Assembly: GCF_042453785.1 (NCBI RefSeq)
Contig: NC_091671.1
Span: 7,696,001-7,760,000, forward strand
Source of the DNA: Malus domestica
Taxonomy: Eukaryota; Streptophyta; Magnoliopsida; Rosales; Rosaceae
Reading direction: 5' to 3'
Length of the DNA stretch: 64,000 nt
Below the pieces are notes generated by a model that ran no database searches, was not told where the DNA came from, and saw nothing but the letters and a program-made list of their open reading frames with translations. A program made the translations under genes and the position numbers. Of this stretch, positions 1-10,488 are shown in pieces; the stretch's first letter is position 1, and each line of letters begins with the position of its first letter.

Positions 1-157
1 ATCATTCGATCTAACAGTTAAAATTTGAGAAGAGTGTGTAAGAAATAAAAACAGATGTGTAGATAGCACTACCCAAATTAAATTGTTTAGAGCATGGTAC
101 GTAATTTCCAGGTTATTAATATCTAGAATGCAGGCCTTCCTTCTCTCCCAAAATTAA

Positions 158-164
158 TATATAA
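158..164 (+). promoter_or_regulatory. TATA box of the C2H2 zinc-finger gene
   Basis: A TATATAA stretch lies about 100 bases before the chosen ATG at 264, followed by a CT-rich leader. This spacing fits a core promoter with a short 5' UTR. The call rests on sequence and position only. Confidence 0.5.
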
Positions 165-263
165 TTCTTCACTACCAACAAGTTGACCCATCTCTCAACC
201 TCTCTCTCTCCCTTTCTGTATCTCTCTCTTCTCTCTTTTTCAGTTAATTGTTTGGTTTTGGCA

Positions 264-869
264 ATGGAGTCTAATCAGGCAAATCAAGAAAATTCAGACC
301 AGGTGATGACATCGGATGATCAACAACAAGAAGGTGCAAGCAAACAAGCAGCAAAGTCGTATGAATGCAATTTTTGTAAAAGAGGGTTTTCTAATGCACA
401 AGCTTTAGGAGGGCACATGAACATTCACCGAAAAGACAAAGCCAAGCTCAAGCAAGTCTCCTCATCTAATACTGTTGAAACTAAACACCAACACCAACAC
501 CAACAACAACAAAAACTTTTGGACATCCCAAAGATGCCATCCTCGTACTCTCCAATACTCCCTACCATCAATTCTTTGCAACACGATAAGCCTATTGGTC
601 ATGATATTGATAGAAGCACAACAAGGGCACCATGGCCTTGGTTTCTCGATGAAGAAAGCGACACAACCATCCAACAACTCCCACTATTTTCTCAAACACC
701 ATCACATAACATACATCATCAAAATCCAGGTATACCACAAGTTCATGGGGATCAAAGTGAAAAGAGTTTGCAGTTATCAGGTTCGCAGTTAGACCTTGAG
801 CTTAGACTAGGACCTGAGCCTCAAAATTCATCGTCATCAACGGAAAATACTACAAGAAAGTTCTTTTGA
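264..869 (+). CDS. C2H2 zinc-finger transcription factor, TAC1/SUPERMAN type with EAR motif
   Basis: Single-exon gene of 201 codons. An upstream in-frame extension starts at 183, but it reads through the CT-rich leader, so the ATG at 264 (protein starts MESNQANQ) is preferred. There is one plant-type zinc finger around residues 33-55, containing the diagnostic QALGGH motif and the string [17 protein letters not shown]. The C-terminus has LDLELRLG, an EAR-type repression motif. This combination matches the SUPERMAN-like single-finger family and most closely recalls Arabidopsis TAC1 (TELOMERASE ACTIVATOR 1), which shares the finger and the C-terminal LDLELRLG. The middle is rich in His, Gln and Ser and is probably disordered. 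Expected role: nuclear DNA-binding regulator, probably recruiting TOPLESS-type corepressors. Family is certain; orthology to TAC1 is inferred. Confidence 0.9.
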   Translation: MESNQANQENSDQVMTSDDQQQEGASKQAAKSYECNFCKRGFSNAQALGGHMNIHRKDKAKLKQVSSSNTVETKHQHQHQQQQKLLDIPKMPSSYSPILPTINSLQHDKPIGHDIDRSTTRAPWPWFLDEESDTTIQQLPLFSQTPSHNIHHQNPGIPQVHGDQSEKSLQLSGSQLDLELRLGPEPQNSSSSTENTTRKFF

Positions 870-2778
870 TGAGTCTGAATTTACTCTATTTCAATCCCGG
901 TATCGTTAATCTCTTTCATGTTTATACATTTTAACTCATTTATTAATTTATATTGTTGATTCATAATTTATGGGCGTTGTGTATAGAATTTCACATTTGA
1001 ATTCGTACATAATTAACCTTTTGTTGGGAAGGGTTCAATTTGACAGTTCAAATCTTCAATATAAAGAAAATCTGAAAATTTTCCAGATTTTATATATTTC
1101 TGAGTTTCAAAGCGCATGCACCTTGACTGAATTATATACATTATTTAGCCTTAAGGATCGATCAAGCAACTGAAACTAGTGATTCGGTGAAGAGAATTAT
1201 AAAACTCCCTTTTAGTGATTGATAGACCGTGTTTATAAATACCTTGAATCAGTATGCAAGGAAAAATGAAAAAGCTATATGCCTTTGTTGTGTAGAACTT
1301 AGGGTTTACAAATGTCCGATGTTGCTGAAGACATTTGACATAACCCTAGCCAGATACATGTAGCCAAGGCTTATGCGCGCTTTATGATTGCGCACATCTC
1401 ATGACTTGCCAATTCGTACTTCCACAAGCTACTCGCTGTCCCATTAATTCTCGTTTTTTGTACAGGAGGGGAGGAGATATAGGAAGAGTTAATTCCATGA
1501 TCTTCAAATTAAGCAAAAGGATGCATATTAAGAGAAAGACCGAGTTGGTGCTTTGGATGTGAAAAAATTAGTCATATGCTTAGTAATGTAGCCGATATTA
1601 GTATCTAATGCATGGACTAATTAATTTGATTATGTCTGTCGTAAGTTTTTCCGATTTTCTTTTTCTTGGCCCATACATATCAAATACTACATTGTGCAAA
1701 TAATGTTGTCAATATATATGGTGTAATTAAAATACTCAGCATCTTATGTCTGAACACCCTTCTTTCTCTCTCACTCTCTCTCTCTCTATACATGTGTGTG
1801 TACTTATATACATTTTGAGATGTTAATTTTTTTACGATTAATCATTTTAATTGGCAAGCATATTAGCAATTTGTACGTGTGTGTGTCCATTAACTTGAAA
1901 AATAGTGTTTGAATAAGACTTCGTTATATTTTACTGGAAGAGCAGTATAGGTACATGTACACTTTGGCTTCAGTATATAGATCTTATGATCAAGCCATAT
2001 TTGGGATCCATTCAATCTGTTCACGCCTAATGTACATCTACATTGTATCTAGAATAAGAAAGATCACAAAAATAATTACAAGGGTAGTTGAACCCCAATA
2101 TTTCAACAAATTAGCATGAATATGTTCTTATAGTACGATTACAAAGGACTTACTATCTGCAATTGATTACCATTGCTCTTTGAATTGGTATTGTTATTTT
2201 GATTTTAACTTTTACAAGGGACTCCCAACTCTGTTTTCTTCTTCCTTGTTTTTTTTTTTTTTAACGTTGTTTTGAAAACATCTCCACGGGTTAGTATATC
2301 TGATTTAACTCATTTATTGATGTATCATACCAAAAAAAAAATCTCTATTATTGATAGGAATCGATATAATTATTCATTACTAAGCATACATAGCTATATA
2401 TATATAAGTTTCCACAAACGTTTTTTCGTTATTAATTATGTTTAATCATTATTAAAGTATCTCAACCCATAGTACTCAATTAACTTACTACTACGAATAT
2501 TCGTAGGCGTTTATTATCAGGTTAGATAATCTGCATTGTAAAAGGAGTTTAATTTCAATGCCTTTACGTAGTACATTGAACTGGCTTGTCATACATTGTT
2601 TTTCTTTAATTTTTCTTCCTCTATTTTGGTTAGCACTTGTTAAAAGGAAAATTTCAATCAATATCAATAATTATTGTACAATTTCTTTTGCTCACTCACT
2701 AAATGGAGTGTATACTTCTGCACAAATCTCACAATTCAAAGGATCTAATAACTCCATGTAATATGTAAGAAGAGCAGG

Positions 2779-2828
2779 TAAGAATTGGGATAAGAAGAGC
2801 ATGTAAGAATTGGGATAAGAAGAGCATG
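2779..2828. repeat. 25-bp unit in tandem, two copies
   Basis: The unit TAAGAATTGGGATAAGAAGA plus GCATG occurs twice in immediate succession without mismatch. It looks like a small recent slippage or repair duplication in non-coding DNA. Confidence 0.9.
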
Positions 2829-3386
2829 AAAAGCCAGTATCTGGTTGTCTGATAAATGAATTCTTGATATTGGTCATCATAGTATTAGGAAATATGCTCA
2901 CATAAGCTTTTTACAAATCTAGAAAAGTACTAAGCATGCTGTAAACACGTTTTATTAGTGTCTTTGGTGGAAATAAAAAAGTTCTATTTTGTATTGAAGA
3001 ATTTGTAAAATTTTATATCCTATGTTGACATGGAGAGATACTTAGGAAAGTATCAAGAACGAATCAAGGCAAAAGTGACATGAGAAATAGGTTGAGATTC
3101 CACCCTAAATCAAGAATAATGTTAGTTTTAACATATTTTTATAGCTAATCCACAACAGGAAAGTAGTCAAACTCCTTACAAAGACATATGCAAAGTTCTT
3201 TAATAACTTTTCAGTGGTGGACAACACTTAACATCTTTACATGCCTCTTCACTTATAACAAAATTATTGATCCTAATAAGTGAGCAATTTTAACTAAATG
3301 AGTACATGCAAACCATGGCCTTCAAATGTGCATAAACATATGCTCTCTAATCTTATAAAGAAAGTTGATGTTTCACACTAAAATTA

Positions 3387-3480
3387 ACGCATATAATGGC
3401 CCTTAACTTTCTCAACACTCCACGCCCTCACTTACGCATATAATGGCCCTTAACTTTCTCAACACTCCACGCCCTCACTT
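3387..3480. repeat. 47-bp perfect tandem duplication
   Basis: Two identical 47-bp units (3387-3433 and 3434-3480), each starting ACGCATATAATGGCCC and ending CCCTCACTT, lie head to tail. Perfect identity suggests a recent event. No gene overlaps it. Confidence 0.9.
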
Positions 3481-4589
3481 TGCCATGATATTAGTCAATA
3501 GTCGAGCACTTATCCTGCATCTATTTTGATAGTCCATACTTTATTTTCCCCCATATCTACAGTCGTATAGTGTGTATATATGCTATATATATATTTTTAT
3601 TGTTGCAAGCACTATTAAACTATGCTATATATTATTGTTACAATTTAATAATGCAATGTCATGAGAGAAACTTATATGTAGTAGTGTATTATTAAATCAA
3701 GATGTTGTGATAGTAAAACCGTTTCTTGTAAATCTTTCTCCTAAACTTAATCTTGTTGTGCTCGACGCTAATAGAAAATAGTACACAGTTTATATCACAC
3801 ATATACATATAGCACATATATAGTGTATATAATTCAAGAACAAATAGAACAAGAGAAAAAAACAAAAGTTCATCAGCGTCATATTTGACTTTAAGTTATC
3901 AAAGCAAAGGGCATCCTATTATATGTTAGAGTTAGAATCAGATGATGAAATAATATATGGCTGATAAATAGACAAATATAAAATATGGAAGAGTAAGAAG
4001 TACAAAAAACAACAACAATAAAAATATGTGTAAGCCATTTAACAGTCTCCGTTTGTCTCCTAATAGCTCTTGGAAGAAGGAACCAAATTTTAGAGAGATG
4101 ATGTTAGCTGAATGTCATAATTAACCCCCTTGACAAGCAAACTATAGTAATTTGTTGTGAGGTCACTTTTTTGTTGATATCTCTACGAATTTAAAGTAAA
4201 AACACAAACTATATGGAACCATGGAGGCTCGAGCTAACCTATTAACTTCAACTTCCTGACTTGAATATTTTTTCAAGTTTTAGGAGCAATGAGTTTGGTT
4301 TAATTTCTTAACGAGTAGTACAAGAGGCACCGACGTATAACTTTTTATTCACAACAAATGTGACTGAGTGCTCTGAACCTAATTTTTGGGGTTAGGGTTT
4401 CAACGGAGTATGAACTTTTTCAGTTTATTTAATTTGTTTTTGACTGAGTTCATGGAAAATATAGTGTCGGAGATAAGTTGATATTCAAAAGTTGGGATAA
4501 ATAGTTGGACTCTACTTACTGTTTATGAGTAAATCAAGATTAATAGGGGAGGGGTGAGTCTCGAACCTAAAATGCATGAGTGGAAACCC

Positions 4590-5115
4590 TATTGAAATAT
4601 CCTACATCGATCGTATCTCTGAGAACAAAAGAGTTTAAATATCCTAAACCTCACTCCAACTAATACTCTACACTTAACGGATTGTGTAGATGGTAATATC
4701 AAGTTGGAGAGAATATCAGTGTTGCTGGAAGTAAGCCTTCTGCTTGTCTATCTACTAATTCTACATTGTACCAGAGCCAGGAAGCGAGCCCATATTGCCA
4801 CGTGATGGGTAGGTCCCCTTGGCTCCACGTGTATGGTGAGTTCCCTTGGCTCCACTTGGTCGTCGATGCATGGATCTCCCACGTGTGACCCACTAATTGG
4901 GTCCCACGTGAGAGGGCGTGTTGAAATATCTCACATCGACCGTATTTATGAGAAAATAAGAGTTTAAATATCTTCATCTCACTACAACTAATATTGAGAC
5001 CTTTCGTGATAAAACCCCACACCTGATGAATTGTACAAGTGGTAATTATCAAGTTGAGGATAATATCAGTGTTGTTGGAAGTGGGTCTTTGGTCCGTCTC
5101 TCTGATAATTCTACA
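4590..5115 (+). mobile_element. TRIM (terminal-repeat retrotransposon in miniature), complete outline
   Basis: Two direct terminal repeats (about 4590-4765 and 4919-5115) share long similar blocks, for example GAAATATC near the start and AATATCAGTGTTG near the end. The left repeat is followed at once by TTGTACCAGAGCCAGG, which resembles the initiator-Met tRNA primer site TGGTATCAGAGC. A purine run (GAGAGGGCG) precedes the right repeat. Both sides carry the same 5-base target duplication AACCC (4585-4589 and 5116-5120). The interior is only about 150 bases and has no coding capacity, as expected for a TRIM. The terminal repeats differ clearly in sequence and length (about 176 against 197), so the insertion is old. 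Confidence 0.85.
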
Positions 5116-5560
5116 AACCCAACACCATATCCACTAGGATATTACACAAAATGTGTTGTTAATATACGTCACCACGTGTATTCCAAGTTTTGAACTTGAT
5201 CCGGAATCATATGATAGGTGTTTTGAATCATTTTATTAGTGTTTCAATTCGATTTTGTGTTTTAAGCGGACCGCATTTGTTTTAAGTTTAGTATAACTTA
5301 GGTCAACAGTTTCTGCAATTAGTTCTTCATATGGTGTTTTTGCAAAGTTCACTTAATTAAGGTTTGAAGTTTTAAGAACTCAAAAGAGATTAATTCATTA
5401 TTCATTGAGAAAAAACTTTAACGAGTACACATTATTTGCTAGAACTGATATGTAAACTTAACCATCTTTCAAATTTCAATAACAAAACAAACTACTGCAC
5501 ATTCTTCACCAAAGTAGTCTGAAAAGACTATACATGGTACTTGGCAAGTAATTAATCGTC
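5116..5560. other. Intergenic spacer and probable pTAC16 3' UTR
   Basis: About 440 AT-rich bases between the TRIM and the stop codon of the minus-strand pTAC16 gene. The portion next to 5561 is probably the 3' UTR of that gene. No other feature is visible. Confidence 0.5.
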
Positions 5561-7808
5561 TCACTCTTCGTCAACATACACAGTTTCCTGCGTAAACAAG
5601 CCCCCGAACACCTTCCTCACTTCTTTCTTCTCATCTGTTTGTTTAGCTTTAGGCTTTGGCTGCTCCTTACGCTTCAAAGAAGCTGGTTTGGGAGTTGTAA
5701 CTGGCTTGGAAACCGCTTTCTGCGGAGATAAAGTCCTAGCCTTTGCCTGTCCTCTGACGGTCGCAATCTGCACTTTTGGCGTCTCTGAGTTTTGAACTGT
5801 GTCCGCAACTTGTGTGCTAAACTTTTTCCACGACATCCCCATGCCAATGTTTTTTGCCTTGTTCAAAAGGCTATCTATTGAGGCCCCTGCAGCCTCAGCC
5901 TTCACTTGAGCGTCTTCAGCTAAATTCGTGGAGCGAGCTTCTTGCTCGGTCAGCTTTTTTACCTCTTCTTCAAGTTTCTTCGTCGCCTCAGCTGCTTCGC
6001 GGGCTCTCTCAGCAGCTATTATTGCCTCTTCTTCCGCCTTGGCCTTCGCAACCATTATTGCATAAGCTTTCCTTCTTTCATCCTCAGGGATGGTACTAAA
6101 GCCAATAAAACATGCACAATGGTTGGAAAAAGTTTCCATAAAAAATAATGCGTTTTTTTAATAAGGAAATATGATTAGGGTTCTACCTGAAAAGCTGATC
6201 TACAGGCCTCAAAGGTGCGGATGGATCGGTATATACTTCCACAACCTTGCCAAGCATAAAAAATAAACAATTTAAATCAACAGAAAAATGGAATGCATCA
6301 GTAACATATCAATGTATAATATATACATAAGGGAAGAAAATAAAAAGAGAGTAATGTTTGATCGATCACGTTTATTACAACGGTCAAACCCGCTAAGATA
6401 GATAGAGCCCAATTGGGTTTCATCTTGACAAAAAATGTGATCTGCAATGTGATCAGTTTTGTGTACCTTATTTTCCGCCACAGAAGTGTTCGAGAAAACA
6501 TCTGCCACCAGAGCTGCAATCTGAGACTTGGCTACCTACTTGAGTAATGTTCAATATTATCAGGACAAACTACGAAATTTTAATGTCAAAAAATAAAAAC
6601 GAAAATAAAATAAAAAGAAAGCATTACACTTGTATTGCATACATTACATTACTTTGTAGTCGTTTGCAGCTCTGCTTCCTTCAGCTGACACAACAATGTT
6701 ATAAGAGCTCTCCGGCGAAAAATCTTCCGTCAAACTTGTCTTTATAAACGTGTAGCTAACGTCCATTTCGATGACTTTTTGCAAAAACTCAGAGACTGAC
6801 AACGGCTGAGATCGTGAGAAGAGGTTGTTGAAGAATAAGGATATGCCATCTAGTACATTGTACGTTGACGTTCCCACTGAGTTCCCATCATAGACTATCG
6901 CCACATGGCCAACGCCGGCCAGTTGGGCAGCTTGGACCACTTGCAAGGCGTCGAATGGGGTGACTTCCGTCGTTGGACCATTCTCGGCAGGGCCAATGGT
7001 GACAACGGCTTTGCTGGCGTTTCCAATGGCCTTGGCAATGGATTCAGCATCTTGGAAGACGGATTCAACCGCGTTGAGGCGTTTTGATTCTTCATTTGAT
7101 ATGATCTACAGTGTTCGATAGAAGTAGGAGCTAAAATCCTAGGCCTAGTATACAAAATGCTTGCATAACGAAGGATAAGTGTTCTACCACTAAAGCTATC
7201 GACACTAGATGTTGGTTTCATTGTTTAGGACAGCATTATAAATTATAATACCCGTCGAAAAAAGACATCGTAGTTGTTTTTAGACAAAGTTACATCAGTT
7301 CCATAGTCGAAGCGGAAATTGTTCTACTTCACATTGCATAAAATTGGTTTGAGAAGCTAACCTTGTATTTAGAAGCAACTCGAGCCAACTCCTGAGCAGC
7401 ACCAAGCTCAGGCACACCAGCCCGTACGCTAAAACCTTCGCGCAGAAGGGCCTGCGCTATCCGAACCCCTGCCTGCCCGGTTGCGCCAGCAACGAACACA
7501 GTTCCAGGGTCCTTGGCTCTTTGGTTCCCAAACGACAGGCCTAAAGAAGGCCGACTCACAACAGGGATCAAAGCCTTTACATCGGGAATTTTTCCGAAAT
7601 CTAACCGGAAAGAGCTGGAATTGGTGGAGTCATCAGCTTGGCCTTCGTCCGACACTGAACCATTGTCCCCGGACTTGCCAAACCGAAATGCAGACAAGGG
7701 TCCTCCCCTCTTGGCGAAGACCGAGAGCCTCGCGTTCTTACGGGTTGTTGCTCTCGAGTTGGGCGTGGAGGTTAGAAGAAAGGAATTGGAAGTGAGAGTT
7801 GCAGCCAT
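5561..7808 (-). CDS. PTAC16: pTAC16, plastid transcriptionally active chromosome protein 16
   Basis: Five exons on the minus strand: 7808-7362, 7105-6653, 6535-6467, 6245-6187 and 6095-5561. All join in phase to 520 codons plus stop; I recall about 510 in Arabidopsis. The N-terminus is a Ser/Thr/Arg-rich chloroplast transit peptide. A Rossmann-type NAD(P)-binding motif (VFVAGATGQAGVRIAQ) begins near residue 105, followed by an atypical short-chain-dehydrogenase-like region (VAIVYDG, YNVLDG, FIKTSLTEDFSPE). The C-terminal third is an Ala/Glu/Lys coiled coil and then a basic tail ending KVFGGLFTQETVYVDEE. The family is a thylakoid- and nucleoid-associated protein of the plastid transcription machinery; no enzymatic role is established. 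Start chosen at the MAATLTSN methionine (7808); another in-frame Met lies at 7838 but adds a charged leader unlike a transit peptide. Confidence 0.93.
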
Positions 7809-10488
7809 TGATGCAAAGTGTGGCTTTTTTTCCCTCACAATTCAGATTTTTTGCATATCCATGACTAGAGACCCCCAGCTCACCACGAGCATGTGGCAAT
7901 TGAATTGCCCCCCTGGCACGAATATTATCTGGATTTTGGATGGGAGGGTGTGGGAGCAGGCGAATGAAAGGGCGCCACATGGCATGCCCTATCTACTAGA
8001 GAAAAATTGGACACTAAGAATTCTAATGGCGGATTGAACCACCAGAAAGTGACATAGAGCAACGATATTTCTACACACCATAGACATAATAAGATAGGCG
8101 TGGCCCGCGTATGCGTAATATGATCACAATTACCCAATGTCAATTATTTTCAGTTTCGTCGAAGCACCAAAAAGAGCGAGCAAGACATCTTGGTAACTTT
8201 AAGAACAAGACCCCGGTGAGAAGGCGAAAATCTTATTCACCGGGTGTGGATCACATGAGTGGAGATGTGGAGAGATGCAGACACACGGATATATTTTTCC
8301 GGTTACTTAGCAGAATCTCATCCAGGACTTCTGCTAAACCCAGGACTAAATGGCAAAACAACCGAGAAGCGACATTCAACGGCAAGCCTTAAAAGGGCAC
8401 GCAGCCAAAGTAAACTCTAGCAACTTTCCGTAAGGCAAAGTTTGATTTTTTTGGTGATAGTGGAAAAATTGACAGATAAGTCACCTTACTGCCACTCTAT
8501 AGAACCAACCGTACATGAGATTTTTACCTCATACGGCTCCTCGTTCAATTCTTTTGAAGTCATTGGATGTAACATGGAATTCAAGCTAATAAGACAGATT
8601 GGCATTGCACAATGCACAACCTATACTAGGCTTTCAAACCTGCACAACAATAACCAAGCCATGCCATAACAACTACAAACAGATTCAAATCGACAACATT
8701 CGTATTCAAACAGATGATTTCAGTCGACCATCGCTCGCTATAAAATCAACAGAAAAAAAAAAAAGATCGGAACTGCAAATTTACTAGGGATGTTACAACC
8801 TATTGGATGGGAGTTTCGCTGGGGACTATCTGCGAAAGGTGGACAGATGGGGTGAGGGTGGGAAACGAAAAAGGGACTTGCCAGAATAAAAATATCAACT
8901 CCGAGGAACTCGAAAACAAATTTTCAGTCTAAGCCCACCGAAAACCTAAACACAACCTGGCAAGCAAAATATACTAGCATACTAGTATGCTCATCGAGAT
9001 CGTCATTACAAAACAGATCAGCTCTCATCCTTCCCCTTCGATGACCGTTGGTATCAGCATCCAAGTCCGTAACCATAAGCTTCATCTGCTTGTGCAAAGT
9101 CAGACAACACGTTACGAATACAACTCCATGCTACACATCTCCAACAAAACTCACACAATCATTTGCTATTTAAATGCTAGCATTCACAGTAACAAACTAC
9201 TTGCATCAGCAACGGAAACCATCTATCAATGTCGAAGTTAAGCATAATACCGCAATAGAATCCTTTTGCAAATGGCAGTAATACATCAAAAATAATTGTC
9301 ATTGTAATTCTGAAAATGAATAGAAATCCATGCCAAGATGCAGAAAATACTTATAACCGACTATTGAAAAGAAAAAAGAGTCAAAACTGCAGCCAAAGAT
9401 TCACATGCCATATGTCTAAATGAACGAGTAAAATCACAATACAGAACTGCCAGATGACAGAAAAGTATTAATCCAAGCAACAAATTATCCTATCAGAATT
9501 AAATGCTTCACATAAGAGAATTTCAGAAGTGACATTAACACCTCCTCATACAGTATTAACCATTACCATCCAAATCAACCTTATGGCCGGTATCAACATC
9601 AGGACCGGACAAATCCAAGACCATAGCACCATGGAGAATTTTAGAAAAATTAAGTCCACTCTCAAGCTGCCAACCTTAAAATGTAAACACAAATGGAGTA
9701 AGAAAGTAGCAACAATATACTAACTAGATGGGGAAGAGAGAGAGAGAGAGTTGAAAGAGGAGAAAAAGGATTCTCCTAAAGACACTGAGTTGTTCCTCTA
9801 AAAGAGCCCGTAAAGGCATAGAAAAGTACCTGAATCAATGGTCAAAATGTGAATCTGCACATGATCTGCTCAAGTAGTTCACACCTAGTTGACATAAATT
9901 TCATCTACCAATTAACCAGAAATCTAATTTTAGTAAATTCTCATCTTTGAAACAGACAAGACCTTCAGGTTCTTTACGCCGTAAGAAACAAATAATGCCA
10001 ACCAATCATGCAAACCAAAACAAACTCTACCCAAAATTGTAACCAACCTTGCACATAAAATAAGCTAACAATACCCGAATACAAAAATATAATGAATGAA
10101 GTGTTCGACAACTAGAAAAACTAGATCTAAAACTCAATTCAAAATCAAAATCAGACAAAAACCTATGTAAGGGCAATGTAAGAGCTCCACATCCATATTA
10201 TGAGGACATCCTATAGAACAACAAATCATATTCACAATTCACAAAGGACAACCATTACCAGAAAATCTAGCAGCAAGGTCTGCATAAAGTTGAACTCAAG
10301 AGAATAGCTCAGGAAATCCTCATTTATCCACTTAAGCTGCCAGCAGTAAACACAGATTACATTAAACAGTAACCAAAACATAGAAATACTTGCATTCATA
10401 CAAATTATAATCCTAACAAATCTGAAATGTTGTTACTTAATCGGATTGAAAAGATAAAACACCATAATGTCCAAACACAGCAAAAAAT
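7809..10488. other. Long spacer: pTAC16 promoter side and SRRM1-like 3' side
   Basis: No gene is recognised. Both flanking genes are on the minus strand, so 7809 to about 8300 should hold the pTAC16 promoter and 5' UTR, and the part nearest 10488 the 3' UTR of the SRRM1-like gene. A frame of 93 codons at 8111-8392 (+) has no family resemblance. The interval is otherwise plain AT-rich sequence with a GA microsatellite near 9735. Confidence 0.5.

Larger units (their letters stand above)
870..4589. other. Intergenic region, AT-rich, no gene recognised
   Basis: No open frame here has coding character; the longest are about 70 codons and contain no known motif. The stretch holds two short tandem duplications (annotated separately), CT and GT microsatellites near 1760-1880 and long A/T runs. 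The 3' UTR of the zinc-finger gene presumably occupies the first few hundred bases. Confidence 0.6.

Noticed and set aside
4699-5052. 117-codon minus-strand frame
   Set aside because: Lies wholly inside the TRIM, spanning a terminal repeat and interior; no protein resemblance.
7809-7838. Earlier in-frame Met for pTAC16 (MREKKPHFAS)
   Set aside because: Charged leader unlike plastid transit peptides; the next Met (MAATLTSN) fits the family.
8111-8392. 93-codon frame upstream of pTAC16
   Set aside because: Basic, low-information text with no family match or splice partners, in a probable promoter region.
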